A stretch of DNA of 64,000 nucleotides, taken from NCBI RefSeq assembly GCF_040548815.1, contig NZ_JBEPSM010000001.1, forward strand, positions 992,001 to 1,056,000, read 5' to 3'. Of this stretch, positions 8,401-16,892 are shown piece by piece. A program made the translations under genes and the position numbers. This DNA is from Kaistia defluvii. Its GTDB lineage: Bacteria > Pseudomonadota > Alphaproteobacteria > Rhizobiales > Kaistiaceae. The notes beneath the pieces were generated by a model, which saw only the letters and a program-made list of their open reading frames with translations, searched no databases and had not been told where the DNA came from. Every line of letters begins with the position of its first letter. Within the stretch, counting starts at the first letter, position 1.

Positions 8401-8731
8401 TCTTTTCGGCGCAATTGGAAACTGGCTGCACCACGTCTTCGTGGAGCAGTTCGATGTGTGGATCCTGCTCGGCTTCGTCGCGCAGGCGCTGTTCACGATG
8501 CGCTTCGTCGTGCAGTGGATCGCGAGCGAGCGGGCCAAGAAGAGCGTCGTGCCCGCCGCCTTCTGGACCTTCTCGATCCTCGGCGGCGCGCTTCTGCTCG
8601 TCTATGCGATCTACCGCAAGGATCCGGTATTCATCGCCGGACAGGCGGCCGGCCTGTTCATCTATTTCCGCAACGTCTGGTTCATCCTGCACGAGCGGAA
8701 GCTGGCCCGCGAGAGCGGCGCTGTCAGCTGA
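8390..8731 (+). CDS. LAB_N-domain membrane protein (LpxB N-terminal-like)
   Basis: Protein of 113 residues matching the lipid-A-disaccharide synthase N-terminal (LAB_N) domain as a stand-alone unit. The diagnostic block FTMRFVVQWIASERAKKSVVP is at about residues 40-60, then two hydrophobic segments and GQAAGLFIYFRNVWFIL near the end. Three membrane helices are likely. It overlaps the GT2 stop by 11 bases. Such proteins sit beside DPM1-like transferases in many alphaproteobacterial LPS-modification operons and may move or present the lipid-linked sugar; that role is inference. Its 3' end overlaps the convergent metC gene by 8 bases. Confidence 0.85.
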   Translation: MAGNLFGAIGNWLHHVFVEQFDVWILLGFVAQALFTMRFVVQWIASERAKKSVVPAAFWTFSILGGALLLVYAIYRKDPVFIAGQAAGLFIYFRNVWFILHERKLARESGAVS

Positions 8732-9902
8732 GATTGCTGACGCGCGCGAAGCTCGCTTCCAGATCGGCGATCAGGTCGGACGTGTCTTCCAGTCCGATCT
8801 GGAGCCGGATGATCCGGTCCTCGACCGGCCAGGGCCTGGCCGCGCGGTTCGGGCGGCCGATGATCGCCAGGCTTTCGAAGCCGCCCCAGGAATAGCCGAG
8901 TCCGAACAGTCGCAAGCCGTCCAGGAACGCCTTGACCTTATCGAGGCTCCAATCGTTCATGACGATGCCGAACAGGCCGCTGGAGCCCGTCATGTCGCGT
9001 TTCCAGATCGCGTGGCCGGGATCGGACGGCAGCCCCGGATGCAGCACCCGGCCGACCTCGGCCCGGCCTTCGAGCCAGCCGGCGATTGTGAGCCCGGATT
9101 GCATCTGGCGGTCGAGGCGGACACCCATCGTCCGGATGCCGCGGAGCGTCAGGTAGATATCGTCCGGCCCGACGCAGAGGCCCATGTCGCCATGCGTGTC
9201 CCGGAGCATCTTGTGAGTGCGGGCATTGGCGGCGACGGTGCCGATCATCACGTCGGAATGGCCGCAGAGATACTTTGTGCCGGCCAGGATCGCGAGATCG
9301 ACGCCATGTTCGAGCGGCTTGAAGAAATAGGGCGTAGCCCAGGTGTTGTCCGCCAGCACGAAGGCGCCGCGGGCATGCGCCACGGCCGCGATCGCCGGGA
9401 TGTCGGAAATCTCGAAGGTCAGCGAACCCGGGCTCTCTAGGTAGACCGCGCGGGTGTTGGGCTTGAAGAGCGTGGCGATCTCGGCGCCGATCCTGGGATC
9501 GAAGAAGGTCGTCTCGATGCCCAGGCGCTGCAGCATATTGCGCGCGAAATTCCGGGCGGGGTCGTAGGCATTGTCGGCCATCAGCAGATGATCGCCGGAC
9601 CGAAGCACGGAGAGCAGGGCGGTCGACACGGCGGAGAGGCCGGACGGGCAGAGCACGGTCCCTTCGGCGCCCTCCATCTCCGTCATCGCCATTTCGAGCG
9701 CCTCGATCGTCGGCGTGCCGCGACGGCCATAGGTGTAGCGCTGCTGGCCGCTGAGCATATCGTCGGAGGTTTCGAACAGGACGGTCGACGCATGCACGAC
9801 CGGCGGATTGACGAACGGACCGGTCAGGTCGTGATCCCGCCCGCTGCGCACCAGGCGCGTCAGCGGCTTTTCCATCGACGTGTTCTTGTCATTGCGGGAC
9901 AT
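8724..9902 (-). CDS. metC: Cystathionine beta-lyase
   Basis: PLP-dependent Cys/Met metabolism enzyme, 392 residues, that cleaves cystathionine to homocysteine, ammonia and pyruvate in methionine synthesis. Seen are the substrate block YTYGRRGTPT (about residues 56-65), the cofactor region CPSGLSAVSTALLS, VLADNTWATPYFFKPLEHG with the PLP-ring aspartate, and the Schiff-base lysine in AGTKYLCGHSD. Length is normal. ATG 9902 has CGGAG seven bases upstream; a second ATG at 9875 is less well placed. It is a single gene, convergent with the LAB_N gene and divergent from aapJ. MetB or a gamma-lyase cannot be fully excluded. Confidence 0.88.
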   Translation of the reverse strand: MSRNDKNTSMEKPLTRLVRSGRDHDLTGPFVNPPVVHASTVLFETSDDMLSGQQRYTYGRRGTPTIEALEMAMTEMEGAEGTVLCPSGLSAVSTALLSVLRSGDHLLMADNAYDPARNFARNMLQRLGIETTFFDPRIGAEIATLFKPNTRAVYLESPGSLTFEISDIPAIAAVAHARGAFVLADNTWATPYFFKPLEHGVDLAILAGTKYLCGHSDVMIGTVAANARTHKMLRDTHGDMGLCVGPDDIYLTLRGIRTMGVRLDRQMQSGLTIAGWLEGRAEVGRVLHPGLPSDPGHAIWKRDMTGSSGLFGIVMNDWSLDKVKAFLDGLRLFGLGYSWGGFESLAIIGRPNRAARPWPVEDRIIRLQIGLEDTSDLIADLEASFARVSNLS

Positions 9903-10230
9903 GCAGGACTCCGAAGAAAATGGCGGGCGGGGGCGGGAACTTCGTTCCCACGCTGGTGCCTCTTTCTAAAACCTTTGCTGAAACAATGGTCTGTCGGCAG
10001 AACCGCGCCCCCTTGACCGGCTTGGCATAATGCCATGTGATGCACGGGTCAATTCAAGTTCCGACACGCGGGACGAGGATCAATTCATAAGAGATTGTGC
10101 CCGGTACAGATGGATCGGGAAGATTGCAGGATCCATCCATGTTGAATGGCTGGGTCGAAGATCTCGGTAACGAGACGATACTGCATCGGCCTGAAACGAC
10201 GGGTATTCCAGGGGAACAGAAGGCTGCACG
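9903..10230. promoter_or_regulatory. metC / aapJ divergent intergenic region
   Basis: A 328-base gap with no gene. It holds a perfect 13-base palindrome TGGCATAATGCCA (10023-10035), a TTGACC at 10013 with no well-spaced -10 partner, and a small hairpin TCTCG-GTAA-CGAGA about 60 bases ahead of aapJ. The palindrome is a possible operator. GGGGAACAG about ten bases before ATG 10231 is the likely aapJ ribosome site. Confidence 0.35.
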
Positions 10231-11253
10231 ATGAACAGGAAGATTGCTTCTATTCTGATTGGCGCCGCGATGGCGCTGACAGGCGCAACGGGTGCCGGGG
10301 CAGGCACGCTTGAAGACGTGAAGGCCAAGGGCTTTCTTCAATGCGGCGCCAATGGCGGCAATTTGATTGGTTTCGGCGCCACGGATGAAAAGGGCGAGTG
10401 GAGCGGCATCGACGTCGATTTCTGCCGCGCAATGGCGGCCGCCATCTTCAACGACCCGACCAAGGTGAAGTTCACGCCGCTCAACGCCAAGGAGCGCTTC
10501 ACCGCGCTGCAGTCCGGCGAAGTGGACGTGCTTTCCCGCAATACGACCTGGACGATGTCGCGCGACAGCTCGCTCGGCCTGCAGTTCGTCGGTGTCACCT
10601 ATTATGACGGCCAGGGCTTCATGGTCCGCAAGGCGCTCGGCGTCTCGTCGGCGCTGGAGCTCTCCGGCGCGAAGGTCTGCACGCAGACCGGCACCACGAC
10701 CGAGCTCAACCTCGCCGACTATTTCCGCTCGCACAACATGCCCTACGAGGTCGTGGCGTTCGAGAAGAACGAGGAAGTGCTGCAGGCCTATGAGGCCGGC
10801 CGTTGTGACGCCTACACCACCGACGCCTCCGGCCTCTATGCCGAGCGCCTCAAGCTGACCAATCCCGACGAGCACATGATCCTGCCGGAGATCATCTCTA
10901 AGGAGCCGCTCGGACCGGCCGTTCGTCAGGGCGACGACAAGTGGTTCACGCTGGCAAAGTGGACGCTGTTCGCGCTGCTGAACGCCGAAGAGCTGGGCCT
11001 GACCAAGGCCAACATCGACGAGAAGAAGACCTCCGACAATCCGGAGATCAAGCGCTTCCTCGGCATCGAGGGCAATTTCGGCGAGCCGATCGGCCTTCCC
11101 GCGGACTGGGCCTACAACGTCATCAAGGGCGTCGGCAATTACGGCGAGATCTTCGACGCCAATATCGGTCCCTCCACGCCGCTCGGCATCGCGCGCGGCC
11201 TGAATAATCTCTGGTCGAAGGGCGGCATCCAGTACGCGCCCCCGATCCGCTGA
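10231..11253 (+). CDS. aapJ: General L-amino-acid ABC transporter, substrate-binding protein
   Basis: Periplasmic binding protein, 340 residues, that delivers a broad range of L-amino acids to AapQMP. The signal peptide spans residues 1 to about 24 (MNRKIASILIGAAMALTGATGAGAG). The mature protein starts with TLEDVKAKGFLQCGANGG and has the type II solute-binding fold: WSGIDVDFCRAMAAAIF, the ligand-contact region LSRNTTWTMSRD, and GRCDAYTTDASGLYAERLKL. The family is typical of rhizobia, and length and gene order (J-Q-M-P) match it. It is followed by a very stable hairpin before aapQ, which probably keeps this component in excess of the permeases. Confidence 0.95.
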   Translation: MNRKIASILIGAAMALTGATGAGAGTLEDVKAKGFLQCGANGGNLIGFGATDEKGEWSGIDVDFCRAMAAAIFNDPTKVKFTPLNAKERFTALQSGEVDVLSRNTTWTMSRDSSLGLQFVGVTYYDGQGFMVRKALGVSSALELSGAKVCTQTGTTTELNLADYFRSHNMPYEVVAFEKNEEVLQAYEAGRCDAYTTDASGLYAERLKLTNPDEHMILPEIISKEPLGPAVRQGDDKWFTLAKWTLFALLNAEELGLTKANIDEKKTSDNPEIKRFLGIEGNFGEPIGLPADWAYNVIKGVGNYGEIFDANIGPSTPLGIARGLNNLWSKGGIQYAPPIR

Positions 11254-11266
11254 CTTGATCGAGTCG

Positions 11267-11292
11267 ACCACGGACGGTTCGCCGTCCGTGGT
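11267..11292 (+). promoter_or_regulatory. aapJ-aapQ intergenic UUCG hairpin
   Basis: ACCACGGACGG (11267-11277) pairs perfectly over 11 bases with CCGTCCGTGGT (11282-11292) around a TTCG tetraloop, an especially stable RNA fold. No T-run follows, so it is more likely a 3'-end protector and partial attenuator than a full terminator. Such structures after binding-protein genes give higher levels of that component; the assignment here is by analogy. Confidence 0.75.
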
Positions 11293-11378
11293 TCGCAGCG
11301 GTGACGGGCGCCAAGACCCGAACCGTGCGCATGGACCGACAAAAGACCGGTTCCTCCGGTCGATGAGGGGATACAGTT

Positions 11379-12590
11379 TTGGCAGATAGAGGCGCGGCGT
11401 CCGCAGGGGGACGCATGGCTACCCTTCTGAACAATCCGACGATCCGAGGCTACGCGTTCCAGATCGTCTTCGTGCTTGTCCTGGGCTGGCTGGTCTGGGA
11501 CATCATCGACAACACCGCGCGCAACCTGCAGAAGGCGAACATCGCCGCCGGCTATGGCTTCCTGGACCGGACGGCCGGGTTCGGCATCGTCCAGAAGCTG
11601 ATCGCCTACGCAGAATCGTCCTCCTACGGGAGGGCGCTGCTGATCGGCCTGCTGAACACGCTCCTCGTCTCGGGCCTCGGCATCATCCTGGCGACCGTCA
11701 TTGGTTTCATCGTCGGCGTCGCGCGGCTCTCTTCCAACTGGCTCGTGTCGCGGGTCGCGACCGCCTATGTCGAGATCCTGCGCAACATCCCGCTGTTGCT
11801 GCAGCTTTTCTTCTGGTATTTCATGGTCTTGCGCGCCGTTCCGGGCATGCGCGAGAAATGGTCCCTGTTTGGTGTCTTCCACATCAACATTGGCGGCCTG
11901 CATGTGCCCAAGCTGGTGCTGGGCGATACCGCCTGGATGGTCGGCGCCGCCATCCTGATCGCCATCGCGTTGATGATCTTCGTGGCCAAATGGGGCGCGG
12001 CCCGGCAGAGCGCCACGGGCTATCGTCCGCCGGTTGGATGGATCAACCTCGCCATCCTGATCGGCCTTCCCGTGGCAGCCTTCTTCTTCGCCGGCCAGCC
12101 GCTGCACTTCAACGTGCCGGTATTCAACGAAACCGGACCCTTGCTGCGGCGGGGCTTCCAGCCGGATTCCGGCATGACGATCATCCCCGAATTCGTCGGC
12201 CTGCTGCTTTCGCTGTCGCTCTACACCGCCGCCTATATCGCCGAAGTGGTGCGATCGGGCATCCAGGCCGTTAGCCGGGGCCAGACCGAGGCAGCCGCCT
12301 CGCTCGGGCTTCGCTCGGGTCAGACTCTGCGCCTGGTGGTGGTGCCGCAGGCGATGCGGGTCATCATCCCGCCGCTCACCAACCAGTATCTCAATCTCAC
12401 CAAGAACTCGTCGCTGGCCGTGGCCGTGGCCTATCCGGATCTGGTCGCCGTCGGCGGCACCGTACTGAACCAGACGGGACAGGCGGTCGAAGTCGTCAGC
12501 ATATGGATGCTGTTCTATCTCGGCCTCAGCTTCCTCACTTCCGCAGTCATGGGCTATTTCAACAAGCGCGCCGCGCTGGTCGAACGGTGA
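11379..12590 (+). CDS. aapQ: General L-amino-acid ABC transporter, permease
   Basis: Inner membrane permease of the HisMQ type, up to 403 residues. FVLVLGWLVWDIIDNTARNL is an N-terminal helix. GLLNTLLVSGLGIILATVIGF starts the core domain, and the EAA-loop region SLGLRSGQTLRLVVVPQAMR is near the C-terminus. The long insert between the first two core helices (GVFHINIGGLHVPKLVLG...) is typical of the large Aap permeases. The start is a TTG at 11379 with GAGGGG eight bases upstream, or ATG 11415 with AGGGGG only four bases away; the first gives the more usual family length. Ten bases separate it from aapM. Confidence 0.93.
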   Translation: MADRGAASAGGRMATLLNNPTIRGYAFQIVFVLVLGWLVWDIIDNTARNLQKANIAAGYGFLDRTAGFGIVQKLIAYAESSSYGRALLIGLLNTLLVSGLGIILATVIGFIVGVARLSSNWLVSRVATAYVEILRNIPLLLQLFFWYFMVLRAVPGMREKWSLFGVFHINIGGLHVPKLVLGDTAWMVGAAILIAIALMIFVAKWGAARQSATGYRPPVGWINLAILIGLPVAAFFFAGQPLHFNVPVFNETGPLLRRGFQPDSGMTIIPEFVGLLLSLSLYTAAYIAEVVRSGIQAVSRGQTEAAASLGLRSGQTLRLVVVPQAMRVIIPPLTNQYLNLTKNSSLAVAVAYPDLVAVGGTVLNQTGQAVEVVSIWMLFYLGLSFLTSAVMGYFNKRAALVER

Positions 12591-12600
12591 GGACCGCGCC

Positions 12601-13935
12601 ATGAATGCTCCAAGCCAAACCTTCGTCAGCAACGCCCTCATCCCGGCCCAGGCGCCGCCGGCCAATTCCGTCGGCATCAATGGCTGGATGCGGAAGAACC
12701 TGTTCTCGACGCCGCTGAACAGCGTCATGACGGTCGTTCTGCTGGTCTTCATCGTCTGGGCCGTGACGCCGTTCATCCGCTTCACGCTGATCGACGCGAC
12801 CTGGACGGGAACCGACCGGCAGGCCTGCCTGCGATCGACCGGCGCCTGCTGGGCTTATGTGAAAGCCTATCTTCCGCAGTTCATCTATGGCCGCTATCCG
12901 ATCGGCGAGCGCTGGCGCGTCGATCTCGTCTTCTGGATGCTTGTGATCGGCATGATCCCCATGCTGATCCCGCGCGCGCCCTTCAAGCGGCTCAACGCCA
13001 TCTTCCTGCTCGGCATCTTTCCGGTCGCAGCCTTCATCCTGCTGACGGGCGGCCACTATCAGTTCGCCGGCCGGCTGATCCCCAACAGCGTGATGCCGCC
13101 ATCGCCGCTGCGGTTCGCCATCGAATTCGGCATCCTTTCGGCGGTGATCCTGTTCTTCGTCGGACTGTTCGCCTGGCTGTCCGGCAAGCCTGTCGCCGGT
13201 TCCGGCAATGTCGTTGGGATCATCCTGGGCTGCGTCGCCGCGGTGCTCGCGCTCTGCGGCATCGATTTCGGTCTGGTCCCCGTGGAGACCGCCAATTGGG
13301 GTGGTCTCCTGGTGACGCTGGTCGTCGCCATCACCGGCATGATCGCGTCCTTGCCGCTCGGCATTCTGCTGGCGCTCGGCAGGCGTTCGGAGATGCCCGT
13401 GGTCAAGCTCGCCTCGACCATCTTCATCGAGGTCTGGCGCGGCGTGCCGCTCATCACCGTGCTGTTCATGGCCTCGGTGATGCTGCCGCTGTTCCTTCCC
13501 GACGGCGTGACGTTCGACAAGCTGCTGCGCGCCCTGATCGGCGTAGCGCTGTTCAACGCCGCCTACATGGCCGAGACCATTCGCGGCGGCTTGCAGGCGA
13601 TTCCGCGCGGCCAGTATGAAGGCGCCAAGGCGCTGGGCCTCGGCTATTGGCAGATGATGCGGATGATCATCCTGCCGCAATCGCTCAAGATCGTCATTCC
13701 TGGCATCGTCGGCTCGTTCATCTCCCTGTTCAAGGATACGACGCTGGTCATCATCATCGGGCTGTACGACTTCCTGGGCCAGATCCAGGCCTCGGCGAAC
13801 GACGCCAAATGGGCCTCTCCGGTGACTGGACTGACGGGCTATATTTTCGCGGCCATGGTGTTTTGGGCATTCTGTTTCTCGATGTCGCGCTATGCTGCCT
13901 TTACAGAAAGACGGCTCGACAGGGGCCGCAGATGA
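12601..13935 (+). CDS. aapM: General L-amino-acid ABC transporter, permease
   Basis: Second HisMQ-type permease, 444 residues, partner of AapQ. N-terminal helix [19 protein letters not shown] is followed by an extracytoplasmic segment with two cysteines ([15 protein letters not shown]). Five or six further helices precede the transport core [22 protein letters not shown]. The EAA-type loop [21 protein letters not shown] lies before the last helices. Length and arrangement match AapM of rhizobia, which is longer than typical amino-acid permeases. Part of aapJQMP, with aapP starting 19 bases downstream. Confidence 0.94.
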   Translation: MNAPSQTFVSNALIPAQAPPANSVGINGWMRKNLFSTPLNSVMTVVLLVFIVWAVTPFIRFTLIDATWTGTDRQACLRSTGACWAYVKAYLPQFIYGRYPIGERWRVDLVFWMLVIGMIPMLIPRAPFKRLNAIFLLGIFPVAAFILLTGGHYQFAGRLIPNSVMPPSPLRFAIEFGILSAVILFFVGLFAWLSGKPVAGSGNVVGIILGCVAAVLALCGIDFGLVPVETANWGGLLVTLVVAITGMIASLPLGILLALGRRSEMPVVKLASTIFIEVWRGVPLITVLFMASVMLPLFLPDGVTFDKLLRALIGVALFNAAYMAETIRGGLQAIPRGQYEGAKALGLGYWQMMRMIILPQSLKIVIPGIVGSFISLFKDTTLVIIIGLYDFLGQIQASANDAKWASPVTGLTGYIFAAMVFWAFCFSMSRYAAFTERRLDRGRR

Positions 13936-13954
13936 ATTGCAAGGGGAACTGAAG

Positions 13955-14755
13955 ATGTCGGATCTTTCCGTCGCCACCGAGGAACTTCCGCCGGTTGCGC
14001 CCGCCCTGAAGGTCTCCTCCACCGACGTCGCGGTCGAGATGGTCGACGTCAACAAGTGGTATGGCGAGTTCCACGTCCTGCGCGACATCAACCTCAAGGT
14101 CATGCGCGGCGAACGTATCGTGATCTGCGGACCCTCGGGATCCGGCAAGTCCACGCTGATCCGCTGCATCAACCGGCTGGAAGAACACCAGAAGGGCAAG
14201 ATCGTCGTCGACGGCAAGGAACTCACCAACGATCTCCGGAAGATCGACGAGGTGCGCCGCGAGGTCGGCATGGTGTTCCAGCACTTCAACCTGTTCCCGC
14301 ATCTGACGATCCTCGAGAATTGCACGCTGGCGCCGATCAACGTGCGCAAGATGCCGAAGCGCGAGGCCGAGGACATCGCGATGCACTATCTGAACCGGGT
14401 CAAGATCCCGGAACAGGCCAACAAATATCCGGGCCAGCTTTCTGGCGGCCAGCAGCAGCGCGTCGCGATCGCGCGCTCGCTCTGCATGAACCCGCGCGTA
14501 ATGCTGTTCGACGAGCCCACCTCGGCGCTCGATCCGGAAATGATCAAGGAGGTGCTCGACGTGATGGTCGGTCTGGCGCTCGAAGGCATGACGATGATTT
14601 GCGTCACGCACGAGATGGGCTTTGCCCGCCAGGTGGCCAACCGCGTCATCTTCATGGATGGCGGCCAGATCATCGAGCAGAACGATCCGGTCAGCTTCTT
14701 CACCAATCCGCAGCACGAGCGGACCAAGCTGTTCCTGAGCCAGATCCTGCACTGA
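13955..14755 (+). CDS. aapP: General L-amino-acid ABC transporter, ATPase
   Basis: ATP-binding subunit, 266 residues, that powers the AapJQM importer. Walker [10 protein letters not shown] is at residues 59-67, the Q-loop is in [10 protein letters not shown], the signature is LSGGQQQR, Walker [13 protein letters not shown], and the switch histidine is in [14 protein letters not shown] 13955 is chosen: AAGGGGAAC lies eight to fifteen bases upstream, and homology starts soon after. It ends the operon and is followed at once by a strong bidirectional hairpin terminator. Confidence 0.95.
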   Translation: MSDLSVATEELPPVAPALKVSSTDVAVEMVDVNKWYGEFHVLRDINLKVMRGERIVICGPSGSGKSTLIRCINRLEEHQKGKIVVDGKELTNDLRKIDEVRREVGMVFQHFNLFPHLTILENCTLAPINVRKMPKREAEDIAMHYLNRVKIPEQANKYPGQLSGGQQQRVAIARSLCMNPRVMLFDEPTSALDPEMIKEVLDVMVGLALEGMTMICVTHEMGFARQVANRVIFMDGGQIIEQNDPVSFFTNPQHERTKLFLSQILH

Positions 14756-14777
14756 CCGTCTGGCGTCCAGACGCGAA

Positions 14778-14812
14778 AAAGCCCGGCAGCGGAACTGCCG
14801 GGCTTTCTTGTT
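14778..14812 (+). terminator. Intrinsic terminator after aapP
   Basis: AAAGCCCGGCAG (14778-14789) and CTGCCGGGCTTT (14795-14806) form a perfect 12-bp stem with a five-base loop, followed by CTTGTTATT. The A-run on the other side makes it usable in reverse, which suits its place between convergent aapP and the OmpA gene. Confidence 0.9.
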
Positions 14813-14823
14813 ATTGAGGGTGA

Positions 14824-16167
14824 CTACCGGCCCTGCAGCAGGGGCGTGATGTTGCGGATGGTCACGCGGCGGTTCTGGCGCTCCGGCCCGTCCGTCGGGA
14901 TCTTCAGATAGCGCTCGCCATAGCCCTGGCTGATGAGAGCATCGCGGGGAATGTCGAAATACTCGGCCAGGATACCCGCCACCGACGCCGCACGCCGATC
15001 CGAAAGTTCGAGATTGGCGAGGTCGGTGCCCACGGCATCGGTGTGCCCTTCGATCAGGAACACGGCATTCGGATTGCGATCGACGACGCGACTGATGGCG
15101 CGACCGATGGACCGCAGCTTTCGCACCTGATCATCCGGAACCCGCGCCGAACCGAACTCGAAGGTGATCGAGTCGAGATCGACACGCCGCACCATGTCGC
15201 GAACCCTGGGGTCCCTACGGATTTCATTGATCGAATAGCCACGGTCGATCCGCTGCACCGGGGCCGAGCGGAACGTATCCTCGATCTGCCGTTCGGTGGC
15301 GCGCCCGCCATCGATGAACCGGCCATTGGGACGGTACGGACGCGGATCGTCGCGATAGGCGCCCGGAGGCGGGGGCACTTCGCGATCGCCGGGGCGGCGT
15401 CCCTCGATGAAGATATCGCGGGGCGGCGGGCCATCGCGGTAGTCGTCGCGATACGGTCCGTCATCACCGGGGCGCGGCGGACGAGCATCGGGGCGAGGGC
15501 GGTCATTGCCGGGGCGCGTTGCATCGGGACGCGCCTGTTCGCCGCGCGGCGGCCGAGTCGTCGCATCGTCAGGACGGCGGCCGGGCCCAGGGCGAGCGGA
15601 ATCAGGCTCGGGCTGGGGCCTGGGCCGCGTTTCAGCACCCGAAGCTGGAGGCGTCGGCCTGCGGTCGGGAGCCGGGCGGCTATCCGGCGCAGGCTTGGCG
15701 TCGGACTTGGCCGGCGGTGCCGGCTTCGGCGCGGGGGCATCCGGCTTCTTGGTATCGGCGGGAGGCGCCGGCGGCTGGTAGGGCTTGGGCTGCGCGCCCT
15801 TGTCGGCGGGCGGATTGGGCTGCGCCTGCCGGGGGGCGGGACGGGAAGGCTCGGTCTCCGCAGGGGCACGGGCATCCGGCGCAGGCGCGCCGCCGCCACC
15901 CGCCGTTTCCGCCGAACGAAGGTCCTTCATGGCTTCGGAGACACCTCGACGCGCGGCGCGGACATCGCCGCCCGTCTCTTCGGCCTGCTTCAGCGAGTTC
16001 TGGGCCTGCTCGAGCAGTTCGCGGGCCCGGGATACCCGGTCCTCCGCCTGCGCGACGACGATCGGTGCGTTGATGGAGCGAACCTGCTCGGCGAATGCCA
16101 TCGATGGACCCGCCAGCAGAACCGGGATCGCTACCGATGAAAGCAGAAGAAAATGAGAGGGTTTCAT
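14824..16167 (-). CDS. OmpA-family protein with Pro/Arg-rich linker
   Basis: Exported protein of 447 residues with a C-terminal OmpA-like peptidoglycan-binding domain. A signal peptide covers residues 1 to about 26 (MKPSHFLLLSS...AFAEQ). Residues about 43-80 form a helical segment with Ala/Glu/Lys (RARELLEQAQNSLKQAEETGG). A long disordered region rich in Pro, Arg and Asp runs to about residue 290. The OmpA domain closes the protein, with FEFGSARV, EGHTDAVGTDLANLELSDRRA and QNRRVTI holding the diaminopimelate-contact residues. ATG 16167 has AGGAAG upstream and gives a clean signal peptide. It is likely a structural cell-wall tether; the disordered part resembles other rhizobial OmpA proteins. 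Confidence 0.88.
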   Translation of the reverse strand: MKPSHFLLLSSVAIPVLLAGPSMAFAEQVRSINAPIVVAQAEDRVSRARELLEQAQNSLKQAEETGGDVRAARRGVSEAMKDLRSAETAGGGGAPAPDARAPAETEPSRPAPRQAQPNPPADKGAQPKPYQPPAPPADTKKPDAPAPKPAPPAKSDAKPAPDSRPAPDRRPTPPASGAETRPRPQPEPDSARPGPGRRPDDATTRPPRGEQARPDATRPGNDRPRPDARPPRPGDDGPYRDDYRDGPPPRDIFIEGRRPGDREVPPPPGAYRDDPRPYRPNGRFIDGGRATERQIEDTFRSAPVQRIDRGYSINEIRRDPRVRDMVRRVDLDSITFEFGSARVPDDQVRKLRSIGRAISRVVDRNPNAVFLIEGHTDAVGTDLANLELSDRRAASVAGILAEYFDIPRDALISQGYGERYLKIPTDGPERQNRRVTIRNITPLLQGR

Positions 16168-16335
16168 GGGCTTCCTACAGCTAGGCCTCAGCCGGCCGAT
16201 CACGCAACACGCGGAACGGAATTGCGTTCCAATCTCGCGTCTGCTTGCCGCCAAAATGCGGCGACCATGAGAGGGATATAGCCGGAAGGCCCCTGAACGG
16301 CGGCTGAATGGGCTGTTCAGCGAACCCGCAGGTAC

Positions 16336-16878
16336 CTAGACGCGCACCAGCCGGACATGCGGCGGCGGGGGCAGTTCGATCCGGATGGGGTCGCCCGGGG
16401 CGATCACGCCACCGGTAAGCACGATGCTCATGATGCCGGCCTTGCGCACCAGATTGCCCTCGTTGTCACGGTCCAGCGTGGCGGCCATGAGACCCTTCTG
16501 GTAGCGTTCGAGCTGAACGCAGGGATTGCGCAGGCCCGTAACCTCAACGACCGCTTCGGGCCCGATCCGCAACCGCGCGCCGGTTGGAAGGCCGAGCAGG
16601 TCGATACCCCGGGTCGTGATGTTCTCGCCGATCGTGCCGGCCGAGACGGCAAAGCCTTGCGCCTGCAGTTCGTCGAGAAGTTCCTGATGGACGAGATGAA
16701 CCTGGCGCAGATTGGGCTGCGTCGGATCCTGGGCCACGCGCGAGCGATGCTTGACCGTCTCGCCAAGATGGGCGTCTCCCTCGACGCCCAGCCCCGCGAT
16801 GAGCCGAATGCTCGGCTGCGGCTCCTTGCTGAAGCCATGCACCGCGCTTTTGGAAACGGCAACGACGCCGGCGTTCAT
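16336..16878 (-). CDS. MOSC domain-containing protein
   Basis: Protein of 180 residues matching the MOSC domain (molybdenum cofactor sulfurase C-terminal). These are predicted sulfur-carrier or pyridoxal-independent sulfur-transfer modules; some, like YiiM, detoxify N-hydroxylated compounds. Seen are GLGVEGDAHLGETVKHRSR near the N-terminus, SAGTIGENITTRGIDL, and the conserved cysteine in TGLRNPCVQLERYQKG. ATG 16878 starts at MNAGVVAVSKS and lies 14 bases after the sseA stop, so the two are co-transcribed. The presence beside cysK and a sulfurtransferase suggests sulfur trafficking. Confidence 0.85.
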   Translation of the reverse strand: MNAGVVAVSKSAVHGFSKEPQPSIRLIAGLGVEGDAHLGETVKHRSRVAQDPTQPNLRQVHLVHQELLDELQAQGFAVSAGTIGENITTRGIDLLGLPTGARLRIGPEAVVEVTGLRNPCVQLERYQKGLMAATLDRDNEGNLVRKAGIMSIVLTGGVIAPGDPIRIELPPPPHVRLVRV

Positions 16879-16892
16879 GGAAGCGGCCCGAT

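Noticed and set aside
10023..10035. TGGCAT...ATGCCA as a sigma-54 promoter for aapJ
   Set aside because: The GG is not followed by GC at the required ten-base distance, so the -24/-12 pattern is not met; kept only as a possible operator palindrome.
11139..12785. Long minus-strand open frame opposite aapQ (about 548 codons)
   Set aside because: Composition is that of a mirror of membrane-protein codons, with His/Asp/Gln-rich sequence; aapQ is certain.
12559..14376. Long minus-strand open frame opposite aapM and aapP
   Set aside because: Antisense artefact; no motif, no ribosome site, and two well-known genes on the other strand.
15043..16140. Arg-rich plus-strand open frame opposite the OmpA-family gene
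   Set aside because: Low-complexity Arg/Gly reading of the Pro-rich linker; the opposite strand has a signal peptide and OmpA domain.
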